Source: an uncultured Clostridia bacterium (lineage in GTDB: Bacteria; Bacillota; Clostridia; TANB77; CAG-508). From it: a stretch of 64,000 bases of DNA. Shown here piece by piece: positions 7,891 to 15,956 of the stretch. The notes below the pieces were generated by a model. That model worked only from the letters and a program-made list of their open reading frames with translations. It searched no databases and was not told the origin of the DNA. A program made the position numbers and the translations under genes. Location: assembly GCA_934130935.1 (NCBI GenBank), contig CAKOYQ010000002.1, positions 62,001 to 126,000 on the forward strand, given 5' to 3'. The number at the start of each line of letters is the position of its first letter. Within the stretch, counting starts at the first letter, position 1.

Positions 7891-9558
7891 CTAAAAAATT
7901 CCTTCAATTTCTCCATTTTCATCAATATTAATATTCTCTGCTGCTGGGACTTTAGGCAAACCTGGCATTGTCATAATTTTTCCTGCTAATACTACTACAA
8001 ATCCTGCTCCAGCCTTTAATTCTACATCTCTAATATTAATTTCAAATGAATCATTACATTCTAAATCTTTTGCATTATCTGAAAATGAATATTGAGTTTT
8101 AGCAATGCATACTGGTAAATTTTTATATCCCATTTCTTCTATTTTTTTAATCTTTTCAATTATTTCATCTGAATATACAACTCTTTTTGCTCCGTAAATT
8201 TCCATGGCAATTTTATTGATTTTCTCAACTATATCTTCTTCTAAATCATATATATATTTAAAATTATTTTTTTGTTTTGCTATTTCAACAATTTGATTAG
8301 AAATGTCTTTCGCTCCTTCTCCTCCTTTTGCCCAACTTTCCACTATACTTGAAGGTACTTTTCTTTTTGACAATTCATCTTGAACAAATTCAAGTTCCCT
8401 TAATGTATCTGTATTATATTTATTTATTGCAACAATAATATTTAGCCCAAATTTCACTTTTATATTTTCAATATGTTTATATAAGTTGCTCATTCCTTTT
8501 TCTAGGTAGTTCATATTTTCTTGTTGAATATCTTCTTTTGGTGCTCCACCATGATATTTTAAAGCTTTTATTGTTGCAACACAAACAATAACATCTGGTC
8601 TTATCTCTTTATCTCGGCATTTTATATCTAAAAATTTTTCAGCTCCTAAATCTGCACCAAACCCTGCTTCTGTAACTACATAGTCTGCTAATTTTAATGC
8701 CTTTTTAGTTGCTATAACAGAATTACAACCATGTGCAATATTGGCAAATGGCCCTCCATGTATCAATGCTGGAGTATGTTCCAAACTTTGTACTAAATTT
8801 GGTTTTATTGCATCTTTTAATAAGACTGCCATTGCTCCTTCTGCTTTTAAATCTCTCGCAAATATAGGTTTTTGTTTTTTATTATATCCTATAATTATGT
8901 TTCCTAACCTTTTCTTTAAGTCTTTCATATCTGTTGCCAAACATAAAATTGCCATTACTTCTGAAGCAACTGTTATGTCAAAACTATCTTCTCTTGGAAC
9001 AATTTTACTTTCTCCTGATAATCCTGTAGTTACTTTTCTTAATTGTCTATCATTTAAATCCATGCATCTTTTCCATACTACTTTTTCAATTTCCAATTCA
9101 TTTCCATAATAAATGTGATTATCTATCATTGCTGATAATAAATTATTTGCAGAAGTTATAGCATGTATATCTCCTGTAAAATGCAAATTAATATCTTCCA
9201 TTGGAGCAACTTGTGCATACCCACCACCTGTTGCTCCTCCTTTTATTCCAAATACAGGTCCAAGTGAAGGCTCTCTTAATGCTAATATTGATTTTTTTCC
9301 AATCCTTCTTAACCCATCAGCTATTGATATTGATATTGTAGTTTTTCCTTCTCCTAATGGTGTTGGACTCATTGCAGTTACTAATATTAATTTTCCATTT
9401 GGCTTTTTTTGTAGTTTTGAATTAACTTCATTTGATATTTTAGCTTTATATTTTCCATATAATTCTAAGTCATCTTCTGTTATATCTATTTCATTTGCAA
9501 TTTCCGTAATTTTCTTAAGCTGTACATTCCTAGCAATTTGAATATCTGTCAATTTCAT
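7891..9558 (-). CDS. fhs: formate-tetrahydrofolate ligase
   Basis: A 555-residue cytosolic enzyme (10-formyl-THF synthetase) that joins formate to tetrahydrofolate using ATP. It feeds purine synthesis and, in anaerobes, one-carbon or acetogenic metabolism. It has a P-loop-like motif TPLGEGKTT (66-74), followed by SLGPVFGIKGGATGGGYAQV and further on LIHGGPFANIAHGCNS, both hallmarks of the family. The length is that of the usual monomer. It starts with an ATG behind AGGAGG. Only 41 bases separate it from the preceding gene, too short for a THF riboswitch. Confidence 0.97.
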   Translation of the reverse strand: MKLTDIQIARNVQLKKITEIANEIDITEDDLELYGKYKAKISNEVNSKLQKKPNGKLILVTAMSPTPLGEGKTTISISIADGLRRIGKKSILALREPSLGPVFGIKGGATGGGYAQVAPMEDINLHFTGDIHAITSANNLLSAMIDNHIYYGNELEIEKVVWKRCMDLNDRQLRKVTTGLSGESKIVPREDSFDITVASEVMAILCLATDMKDLKKRLGNIIIGYNKKQKPIFARDLKAEGAMAVLLKDAIKPNLVQSLEHTPALIHGGPFANIAHGCNSVIATKKALKLADYVVTEAGFGADLGAEKFLDIKCRDKEIRPDVIVCVATIKALKYHGGAPKEDIQQENMNYLEKGMSNLYKHIENIKVKFGLNIIVAINKYNTDTLRELEFVQDELSKRKVPSSIVESWAKGGEGAKDISNQIVEIAKQKNNFKYIYDLEEDIVEKINKIAMEIYGAKRVVYSDEIIEKIKKIEEMGYKNLPVCIAKTQYSFSDNAKDLECNDSFEINIRDVELKAGAGFVVVLAGKIMTMPGLPKVPAAENINIDENGEIEGIF

Positions 9559-9599
9559 TACCTCCTTTTGTTTTCATGTTATACTATAACGTTTTTCAC

Positions 9600-10040
9600 T
9601 TATGCAAGTAACCCAACTATAATTCCAATAGTTGCTCCTACTAGAACTTGCAATGGTGTATGGCCTAAAACTTCAACCAATCTTTCTTGAACATCAACAC
9701 TTGAAAGTTCTGGTGTTTCAACAATTCTATTTAATAAATGTGCTTGTTCTCCAGCCGCTCTCCTAACTCCTGCTGCATCATACATAACAATCAATGCAAA
9801 TACCACTGACATTGCAAAAATTGTGGTATCATACCCTTCATATTTACCTAGTAGTGTCGCCAAAGTTGTTACTACTGCTGAATGAGAACTTGGCATTCCT
9901 CCAGCTCCAATTATTCTTCTAAAATTAAACTTTTTAGTCGTAATTAATTCATATATTACTTTAAAAATTTGTATGCAAAGCCATACTAAAAATGGTATGT
10001 ATAAATACTTATTTGTTACTATTTTTTGAATGTTATTCAT
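9600..10040 (-). CDS. DUF212 divergent PAP2-family membrane protein
   Basis: A 146-residue integral membrane protein with about four hydrophobic segments and the motifs GAGGMPSSHSAVV and MYDAAGVRRAAGEQA that mark the YuiD/DUF212 group, a divergent branch of acid-phosphatase/vanadium-peroxidase-type proteins. The SSHS motif suggests a phosphatase on a lipid phosphate, but no substrate is established. I chose the ATG at 10040, which has AAGGAAGG upstream. An ATG 36 bases earlier lies inside xseB and has no ribosome site. It follows xseB by 22 bases. Confidence 0.82.
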   Translation of the reverse strand: MNNIQKIVTNKYLYIPFLVWLCIQIFKVIYELITTKKFNFRRIIGAGGMPSSHSAVVTTLATLLGKYEGYDTTIFAMSVVFALIVMYDAAGVRRAAGEQAHLLNRIVETPELSSVDVQERLVEVLGHTPLQVLVGATIGIIVGLLA

Positions 10041-10062
10041 TTTATAATTTACCTTCCTTTGC

Positions 10063-10275
10063 TTATTCAACATCAAAATTATTTTCTTTTAATTCTCCAT
10101 CTTTTTCTAAGAGAATTGTTATTTTTTTCTCTGCATTTTCTAGCATATTATTACATTGTTTAGCTATTTTAATTCCTTCTTCAAATTTTAGTACAGACTC
10201 ATCAAGATTAAAATTTCCGCTCTCTAATTCTGTTACTATTTTTTCAAGTTTTTTCATTGCCTCTTCAAAATTCAT
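10063..10275 (-). CDS. xseB: exonuclease VII small subunit
   Basis: A 70-residue helical protein that binds the XseA catalytic subunit (encoded at 10777). The complex degrades single-stranded DNA into short oligonucleotides. The sequence FEEAMKKLEKIVTELESGN and LDESVLKFEEGIKIAKQC is the canonical pattern of the family, and the length is normal. The ATG is preceded by GGAGAAAAAAAC. One small membrane-protein gene lies between xseA and xseB; in most Firmicutes the two are adjacent. Confidence 0.93.
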   Translation of the reverse strand: MNFEEAMKKLEKIVTELESGNFNLDESVLKFEEGIKIAKQCNNMLENAEKKITILLEKDGELKENNFDVE

Positions 10276-10296
10276 GTTTTTTTCTCCTTTACTATT

Positions 10297-10743
10297 TTAA
10301 TATTCGCTAATTTTCCAACTTTCAGTATCAACCTCGTACCATTCAACTACCATTGCATCTTTTTTTACTGCAATGTAATATTTAGCCCCATTTTTCTTTT
10401 CAATATTAAATGTTACTGTATCATCTTCTCCCCATTCTTTTTTAGCTAACTCTATGGCTTTCTCATCTTTGTTTTGAATTATTATTTCTTCTTTGGAATC
10501 TTCTTTTTCTTCTTCTCCTATATATTCGTTGGTTACCTCCTCTGAAGTAACAGTTTTTTCTTCTTCAACTGGCTCCACAACCTCTTCTTTTGCTTTTACT
10601 TCAGGTATTTTGATACTTTCAACAGCTATCTTGTTTCGTTTTATTTCTGCGTCATATATTATTGACCAAATTAATACAGTTAATGCTATTATTGCCAAAA
10701 TGATTATTAATGTTAATATTTTTTGTTCTTTTTTCTTTTTCAT
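10297..10743 (-). CDS. membrane-anchored acidic protein, PepSY-like tail
   Basis: A 148-residue unknown. It has a lysine-rich start, a single membrane segment (about 9-27) and a long acidic stretch rich in Glu, Val and Lys (about 45-90). A small C-terminal domain (AIELAKKEWGEDDTVTF, then YYIAVKK and VEWYEVD) resembles the extracellular PepSY-type or DUF4969-like domains of Firmicutes. It sits between xseA and xseB in the same direction and is probably co-transcribed. Function is unknown; inference is limited to an extracytoplasmic location. Confidence 0.65.
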   Translation of the reverse strand: MKKKKEQKILTLIIILAIIALTVLIWSIIYDAEIKRNKIAVESIKIPEVKAKEEVVEPVEEEKTVTSEEVTNEYIGEEEKEDSKEEIIIQNKDEKAIELAKKEWGEDDTVTFNIEKKNGAKYYIAVKKDAMVVEWYEVDTESWKISEY

Positions 10744-10776
10744 TCTTTATTTCCTTTCTTTTGAAATCAAGCCTGA

Positions 10777-11964
10777 TTAACAAATCTCTGCATTTTTTTC
10801 TCCATTAAAAAATACCAATCTTACTTTATCTTTACTTTTTAATTCTGTTGCATTTTTTATTATTTTACCATCTTTCTCTGTTAATGAATATCCTCTTGTT
10901 AAAGTTTTTAATGGGCTTAATGTGTCTAATTTGGTTACTAATTCTATATATGATGTATAATTATTTTTTTGAATATTCTTAATTTTTGTTTCTAATCTTT
11001 GAACATAAGAATCTAGTAATACATTTAAATCTCGCTGTTTTCGTAATGGATCTGTAAATACTCTTGATTTCATACATTTTTCATACCTTAGTCTCATAAG
11101 TTCAACTTGTTTTTTTAATGATATTCTACATCTATTTTGATAGTTATTAATTTTTTGTTTTAACTCATATACATCTGGCACAGCAAGTTCCGCAGCTGCT
11201 GATGGTGTAGGTGCACGTAAATCTGCTACAAAGTCTGCTATTGTAAAATCAGTTTCATGTCCAACTGCTGAAATTACAGGCAATTCTGATTCATATATTG
11301 CTCTAGCAACAATTTCTTCGTTAAATGGCCATAAATCTTCAAGAGATCCTCCACCTCTACCAATTATTAGTACATCTGCTAGTTTTTTTTCATTCATTAT
11401 TTTTATTTTTTCTGCTATCTGTTCTGCTGCTCCTGGCCCTTGCACAGGTACAGGTAATAATCGTATATATACATTAGGATTTCTTCTTGTTGATACATTT
11501 ATTATATCTCTTATTACAGCTCCCGTTTGTGAAGTTAATACCCCTACTACTTTTGGATATAGTGGAATTGGCTTTTTATGTAACTCATTAAACAATCCTT
11601 CTTTTTCCAATTTAGCTTTTAATTTTTCAAATTGTTCATGTAAGTCTCCCATTCCGTCTTCCATCATTGTTTTTGCATATATTTGATATACTCCATCTCT
11701 TTCAAATACAGATACACTGCCAAAAACCATTACTTTCATTCCATCTTTTGGTTTAAAAGCTAGCCTTTCAGCATAGCTTTTAAACATAATACATTTTATT
11801 AACGAATTTTCGTCTTTTAATGTAAAATATAGATGTCCTGTGTAATGGTTCTTAAAATTGGAGATTTCTCCTTTTACTAATATTGCACCTAAATTTTCGT
11901 CTTCATCAAATTTGTCTTTCAAGTATTTATTTAATTGTGTTACTGTTACTGCATTATATTTCAT
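10777..11964 (-). CDS. xseA: exonuclease VII large subunit
   Basis: A 395-residue catalytic subunit of exonuclease VII. The N-terminal OB-fold (about 1-100) has LVKGEISNFKNHYTGHLYFTLKD, shared with the whole family. The central catalytic domain has VGVLTSQTGAVIRDI, IIGRGGGSLEDLWPFN and AVGHETDFTIADFVADLRAPTPS, and the C-terminus is coiled. It is encoded 15 bases after nusB, the usual nusB-xseA order in Firmicutes. The ATG has AAGGAGAT upstream. Confidence 0.96.
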   Translation of the reverse strand: MKYNAVTVTQLNKYLKDKFDEDENLGAILVKGEISNFKNHYTGHLYFTLKDENSLIKCIMFKSYAERLAFKPKDGMKVMVFGSVSVFERDGVYQIYAKTMMEDGMGDLHEQFEKLKAKLEKEGLFNELHKKPIPLYPKVVGVLTSQTGAVIRDIINVSTRRNPNVYIRLLPVPVQGPGAAEQIAEKIKIMNEKKLADVLIIGRGGGSLEDLWPFNEEIVARAIYESELPVISAVGHETDFTIADFVADLRAPTPSAAAELAVPDVYELKQKINNYQNRCRISLKKQVELMRLRYEKCMKSRVFTDPLRKQRDLNVLLDSYVQRLETKIKNIQKNNYTSYIELVTKLDTLSPLKTLTRGYSLTEKDGKIIKNATELKSKDKVRLVFFNGEKNAEIC

Positions 11965-11979
11965 TAGTTTATCTCCTTA

Positions 11980-12390
11980 TTAATTATCTAATTCTTTAAC
12001 TACACTTGCTAAAATCCCATTTATGAAATTTTTAGATGCCTCTTCTCCATATTTTTTTGCCAATTCTAAACTCTCATTTATTGCAACTTTATATGGTATT
12101 TTTTTATATTTTATTTCATATATAGCAAGTTTTAATAAACTTAAATCTATTTTTGATATTCTGTCAATTTTCCAATCAGCTTTTAGATTCTTTTCTATTA
12201 ATCCCTGTATTTCATTAATATTTTCTCTTATACCTATTATTGCATCTTTTATGTATTCTTTTGCTTCATTATCTTCTACTTCATTACATTGTATATATAA
12301 TTCAATTTGTTCTTCTAAATCATCTGTTCTCTGAATTTCTAAACTATATATTAATCTAAATGTTAGCTCTCTAATAGCTGATCTTTTCAT
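11980..12390 (-). CDS. nusB: transcription antitermination factor NusB
   Basis: A 136-residue all-helical RNA-binding protein that, with NusE (S10), binds boxA in rRNA leaders and prevents premature termination. The start KRSAIRELTFRLIYSLE and the tail AYEIKYKKIPYKVAINESLELAKKYGEEASKNFINGIL fit the family closely (quoted in two parts of a conserved region). Length is normal. It sits between the asp23-amaP-DUF2273 genes and xseA, a conserved Clostridia order. Confidence 0.95.
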   Translation of the reverse strand: MKRSAIRELTFRLIYSLEIQRTDDLEEQIELYIQCNEVEDNEAKEYIKDAIIGIRENINEIQGLIEKNLKADWKIDRISKIDLSLLKLAIYEIKYKKIPYKVAINESLELAKKYGEEASKNFINGILASVVKELDN

Positions 12391-12441
12391 TTTGATAGTT
12401 TATGTTAGCACAAATTGCTAACATTTCCTCCTCTCATTAAA

Positions 12442-12645
12442 TTATAATCTGTCTATAAGATTTTTCAATTTACTTTTTACTTCGTCTTTATTTTTTTGAA
12501 TGTAGTTTCCAACAACTGCTCCCATTATTAATAAAACAATCGCTATAACTAATTCATATAATTTTGTACATAATATTAATATCGCAACTGCAACTCCAAT
12601 TATTGCTCCTAAATATTTAGATAAAAACTCCTTAAAACTTTCCAT
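12442..12645 (-). CDS. DUF2273 small membrane protein
   Basis: A 67-residue protein with two hydrophobic segments (about 13-27 and 30-48) and a lysine-rich C-terminus. DUF2273 proteins occur almost always between amaP and nusB next to asp23 genes, as here, and are thought to belong to the Asp23 membrane-anchoring module. It starts 12 bases after amaP. No enzymatic residues are seen. Confidence 0.85.
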   Translation of the reverse strand: MESFKEFLSKYLGAIIGVAVAILILCTKLYELVIAIVLLIMGAVVGNYIQKNKDEVKSKLKNLIDRL

Positions 12646-12657
12646 TTTTCTATCATC

Positions 12658-13212
12658 CTATTCTTTACTTTTTTTGATTTCTTGTAAACTTGTTACTTTA
12701 ACATTTACTTCCTGAACGTCTAGGTCTGATACTTTTTTTACTTCTTCTTTTATTTTTGTCTGTAAATTGCTTGCAAGTTCTTTTATAACAACATTTTCAT
12801 TTACAGTTAAAAATAATGTTATTCTTAGCTGATTTTCACTATTTACATCTATTCTTGTATTACATTCTTTTACATTATCAAAACCTATCACTGCATTTCT
12901 TACCACGTTATCTATTGTTTCTTTGGAAATCATTAATTGTCCATTCTCATTTTTTAATAATATTCCTTGTGTTTCTTTTGCTTTTTCTTTAGATTTCTCA
13001 TCAAAAAAGATGCATTTTATTGATAGTAATATAAATACAACACTTACTCCTAATGTTATTTTTGATGATATTTCTCCTGTTAATAATGCATATACCATAT
13101 CTGTAACTACATTAAAATCTATCCAATTAAATATTAACAAACTTAATACTACTGATAATAATATTATTATATATGAATATATTACCAATGCAAATCTTTC
13201 TAAAAGTTTCAT
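12658..13212 (-). CDS. amaP: alkaline-shock membrane anchor AmaP
   Basis: A 184-residue protein with two N-terminal membrane segments (about 5-28 and 48-68). A cytoplasmic Asp23-like domain follows, with ISKETIDNVVRNAVIGFDNVK and, later, LASNLQTKIKEEVKKVSDLDV. In staphylococci AmaP tethers Asp23 to the membrane and helps keep wall-stress genes quiet. Location directly after asp23 and before DUF2273 supports the call. Confidence 0.85.
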   Translation of the reverse strand: MKLLERFALVIYSYIIILLSVVLSLLIFNWIDFNVVTDMVYALLTGEISSKITLGVSVVFILLSIKCIFFDEKSKEKAKETQGILLKNENGQLMISKETIDNVVRNAVIGFDNVKECNTRIDVNSENQLRITLFLTVNENVVIKELASNLQTKIKEEVKKVSDLDVQEVNVKVTSLQEIKKSKE

Positions 13213-13254
13213 CTTAATTCTTCCTCTCTTGGTACAAATAAGCTTTATTTTTTC

Positions 13255-13695
13255 TTATTCTTCCGTTGTTTCTTCATTTTCTTCATGGTTACTTTCTTCT
13301 CTTTCTGTTTTTACTCCCTGAACATGAACATTTACTTCTGCAACTTTTAAACCTGTCATATTTTCTACAGATTTTTTTACTCTGTTCTGTATTTCAAATG
13401 CTACATCTGGAATTCTTGAACCATATTCTACTATAATATTAACATCTATTTTTACTTCTTTTTCATCTGTATCTACCTTTATTCCTTTTGATAGATTTTT
13501 CTTTCCACTTAGAACTTCTGATATTCCTCCTGCAAATCCACCAGCCATACTTGCTACTCCTTGTACTTCTGATACAGCAACACCTGCTATTACAGCAACA
13601 ACATCATTTGAAATTTTTATTCCATCATTTAGTCCATCTGAATTTTCTTCGATTTCTAATATTTCTTCTTTTTTCTCTTCTTGACTTTCTTCCAT
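13255..13695 (-). CDS. Asp23/Gls24 envelope-stress protein
   Basis: A 146-residue soluble protein with acidic ends and a central Asp23 domain: ISNDVVAVIAGVAVSEVQGV, then VDVNIIVEYG-type and FEIQNRVKKSVENMTGLKV segments. Such proteins are abundant, form membrane-bound clouds through AmaP and respond to cell-envelope stress. It is the first gene of the asp23-amaP-DUF2273-nusB-xseA run and has its own sigma-A promoter at 13733-13761. SD AAAGGAGG. A second, fused Asp23-like domain is encoded at 161-1000. Confidence 0.92.
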   Translation of the reverse strand: MEESQEEKKEEILEIEENSDGLNDGIKISNDVVAVIAGVAVSEVQGVASMAGGFAGGISEVLSGKKNLSKGIKVDTDEKEVKIDVNIIVEYGSRIPDVAFEIQNRVKKSVENMTGLKVAEVNVHVQGVKTEREESNHEENEETTEE

Positions 13696-13732
13696 ATTTT
13701 TATCCTCCTTTAGATAAATTTTTTCCTTTTAT

Positions 13733-13761
13733 AGTATATCAATTTTTAGTTAATTTTACAA
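13733..13761 (-). promoter_or_regulatory. sigma-A promoter of the asp23 operon
   Basis: On the minus strand: TTGTAA (13761-13756), a 17-base spacer, then TATACT (13738-13733), about 40 bases before the asp23 start codon. Confidence 0.65.
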
Positions 13762-13808
13762 CAGTTTTTATTAATATTTTCTTAATATTAAAATTCAGTA
13801 TTAATTTC

Positions 13809-15110
13809 TCAATTAATTTTTAGTTCAAGTATTTTGCCCAAAATTTCTTCTCTAGTACCAATAAACTTTTCTCCTGTTGCATTGTCTTCAAGTTCAAGTT
13901 TGTCATTATCTATTTTATCACCAATTACTAACATATATGGTGTTCCTAATATTTTTGTATCTTTAATCTTAGCACCCATTGTAATATTTTCTCTATCATC
14001 CAATATTACTCCCAGTGCCTTTAATGTTGGGCTATTATATAATTCTTCTGCAATTTTTACTTTCTCTGAATTTTCCATTTTTGGTATTATTTGAACCATA
14101 TATGGAGCGATTCTATTAGGTAATACAAAGCCACATGGCTCTCCTTTTGTATTTTTTACAACACATTGTTCATATAAAGCCGCTAGTGTTCTGCTTACAC
14201 CAATTCCATAGCATCCCATATAATACAATGACTCTTTTCCTTCTTGGTTTATATACTTCCCATTCATCATTTCCGAATATCTTGTTTCTAATTGGAATAT
14301 ATGACCTAATTCCATTGTTCGTATTTCTTTAAAATTAGATATATCTTCTATTCCATATTCTTCTTTAAGATATTCTTTATAGTCTTCTCTTTCTAGTATT
14401 TCTGTATTTAAGCCTATTCCTGTATTCTCATCATATAAAATTTTATCTTCTCCTTGTTCTGAAATTAACATGAATTCCTCTGATTTTTTTCCTCCCATAG
14501 CACCATTATCTGCAACTATAGGAATTACTTTTAATCCTATCTCTTCAAATATTTCTAAAAATGCTGTTCTAACATTTTTATATGACTTTTCCATTCCTTC
14601 TACATCTTTATCAAAACTATATGCATCTAACATTGAAAATGTCTTTCCTCTTAATAAATAACCTCTTGTTCTTATTTCATTTCTACATTTTTCTCCAATC
14701 TGATAAAATGTTGTTGGTAAATTTTTATATGATTTTAGTTTTTCTCTTGCAAACTCTAACATCGCCTCTTCTCCTGTAGGTGCTAAACAAAATATTCCTT
14801 TATTTGATTCTGTTATTAACATTGTCCCATCTTGTACATATTGGTCATATCTTCCAGAGTTTTTCCAAATTGTATCTGGTTGTAATGTAGGTAGCAATAC
14901 CTCTATACATCCATATTTATTTAAGGTATTTACTATTATCTGTTCTATTTTTCTTCTTACTAATAATGGTATTGTATTATATGCAAATATGCCAGCACCA
15001 TATTGTACTAATTGTCCTGTCTGTAATAATATACTTTGTCCTGGATACATATCATCCAAATTATTTAATTTTATTGTTCCCATTCCTGTTTGTGATAATC
15101 TCATTTTCAT
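13809..15110 (-). CDS. proS: prolyl-tRNA synthetase, editing-domain-less form
   Basis: A 433-residue class II synthetase that charges tRNA-Pro. Motif 2 (FYQIGEKCRNEIRTR), the motif 3 region (GCYGIGVSRTLAALYE) and the C-terminal anticodon-binding domain (GVILDDRENITMGAKIKD) are present. Normal bacterial ProRS is about 570 residues because an INS domain of about 180 residues, which deacylates Ala-tRNA-Pro, is inserted between motifs 2 and 3. Here only about 40 residues join LISEQGEDK to MELGHIFQLETRYS, so INS is missing. A free-standing homologue of INS is encoded at 24661-25203. The gene follows scpB by 54 bases. I see no T-box leader. Confidence 0.96.
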   Translation of the reverse strand: MKMRLSQTGMGTIKLNNLDDMYPGQSILLQTGQLVQYGAGIFAYNTIPLLVRRKIEQIIVNTLNKYGCIEVLLPTLQPDTIWKNSGRYDQYVQDGTMLITESNKGIFCLAPTGEEAMLEFAREKLKSYKNLPTTFYQIGEKCRNEIRTRGYLLRGKTFSMLDAYSFDKDVEGMEKSYKNVRTAFLEIFEEIGLKVIPIVADNGAMGGKKSEEFMLISEQGEDKILYDENTGIGLNTEILEREDYKEYLKEEYGIEDISNFKEIRTMELGHIFQLETRYSEMMNGKYINQEGKESLYYMGCYGIGVSRTLAALYEQCVVKNTKGEPCGFVLPNRIAPYMVQIIPKMENSEKVKIAEELYNSPTLKALGVILDDRENITMGAKIKDTKILGTPYMLVIGDKIDNDKLELEDNATGEKFIGTREEILGKILELKIN

Positions 15111-15164
15111 TTCCTCCTATTTCTTTAAATAGAGACTATATTTCTATTTTTAAATGTTATTCTT

Positions 15165-15758
15165 TTAATTTTGGTTTAGTTCATGTTCTTCCCTTGCGGG
15201 CATAGGAGCCTCTATTAACTCATCTATTACAATTTGTCTATTTGCATCAAGTTTATACTTAGGCAATTCTGGTAAATCAGATAATGATTCATAACCGAAC
15301 ATTTTTAAAAATTCTAATGTTGTTTTATAAGTTGTTGGTTTCCCAGGTAAATCTGCTTTTCCAGCATCTTCAATTAGCCCATAGTCTAATAACTTATATA
15401 TTGTTCCATCACTGTTAACTCCCCTTATTGCTTCTATTTCTGCTCTTGTTGTTCTTTGGTTATATGCAATTATTGCAAGTGTTTCTAGTGCTGCTGTTGA
15501 TAAGTTTGGCTTTGCCCTTTTGTCTAAAATAGGGACTATGTATTCGTAATACTCTTTTTTAGTACATAATTGATATCCATTTTCTACTTTGATTATTTCA
15601 ATCCCTCTCATATCATAATCTTTTCTTATAGTGTCCATTAATTCTTCTAACTGTTTTTTATCTATTTCCAATGCTATCATTAACTCTTCTTGACTTACAA
15701 CTCTACCTGCTGCAAACAATATCGCTTCTATTATTGCTTTCATTTTTTGTATTTCCAT
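15165..15758 (-). CDS. scpB: segregation and condensation protein B
   Basis: A 197-residue accessory subunit of the SMC condensin complex. It has two winged-helix domains; recognisable motifs are IIEAILFAAGRVVS near the start, LSTAALETLAIIAYNQ, RAEIEAIRGVNSDG and LPGKPTTYKTT-type residues. It works with ScpA and SMC to organise the chromosome. scpA is not in the window. It lies upstream of proS in the same direction, probably as one transcript. No SD stronger than GAG is visible. Confidence 0.94.
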   Translation of the reverse strand: MEIQKMKAIIEAILFAAGRVVSQEELMIALEIDKKQLEELMDTIRKDYDMRGIEIIKVENGYQLCTKKEYYEYIVPILDKRAKPNLSTAALETLAIIAYNQRTTRAEIEAIRGVNSDGTIYKLLDYGLIEDAGKADLPGKPTTYKTTLEFLKMFGYESLSDLPELPKYKLDANRQIVIDELIEAPMPAREEHELNQN

Positions 15759-15894
15759 AATTTTCTCACTTTTCCTCGATTTAATGTTTTTATTCTCTCA
15801 CATTTCATACTTTATGTCAAGGTTTTGAGGACATTTGACAGGAAAAACATGACTTTTTTACCTCTTTTTTTTATCTAAAATTGTAACTTAAATG

Positions 15895-15940
15895 AAAAAG
15901 GAACACCTTTAAACAGTTTTTATACTGTTGGTGTTCCTTT
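15895..15940 (-). terminator. strong terminator after the NlpC/P60 gene
   Basis: On the minus strand AAAGGAACACC pairs with GGTGTTCCTTT, with a nested AACAGT/ACTGTT stem, followed by a T-rich run. It lies 17 bases after the stop codon at 15957. Confidence 0.85.
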
Positions 15941-15956
15941 ATAATGTATTTCATGC

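Noticed and set aside
9559..9599. A THF riboswitch before fhs
   Set aside because: The gap is only 41 bases, too short for the aptamer, and no conserved core is seen.
15111..15164. A T-box leader before proS
   Set aside because: Only 54 bases separate it from scpB, with no terminator or T-box sequence.
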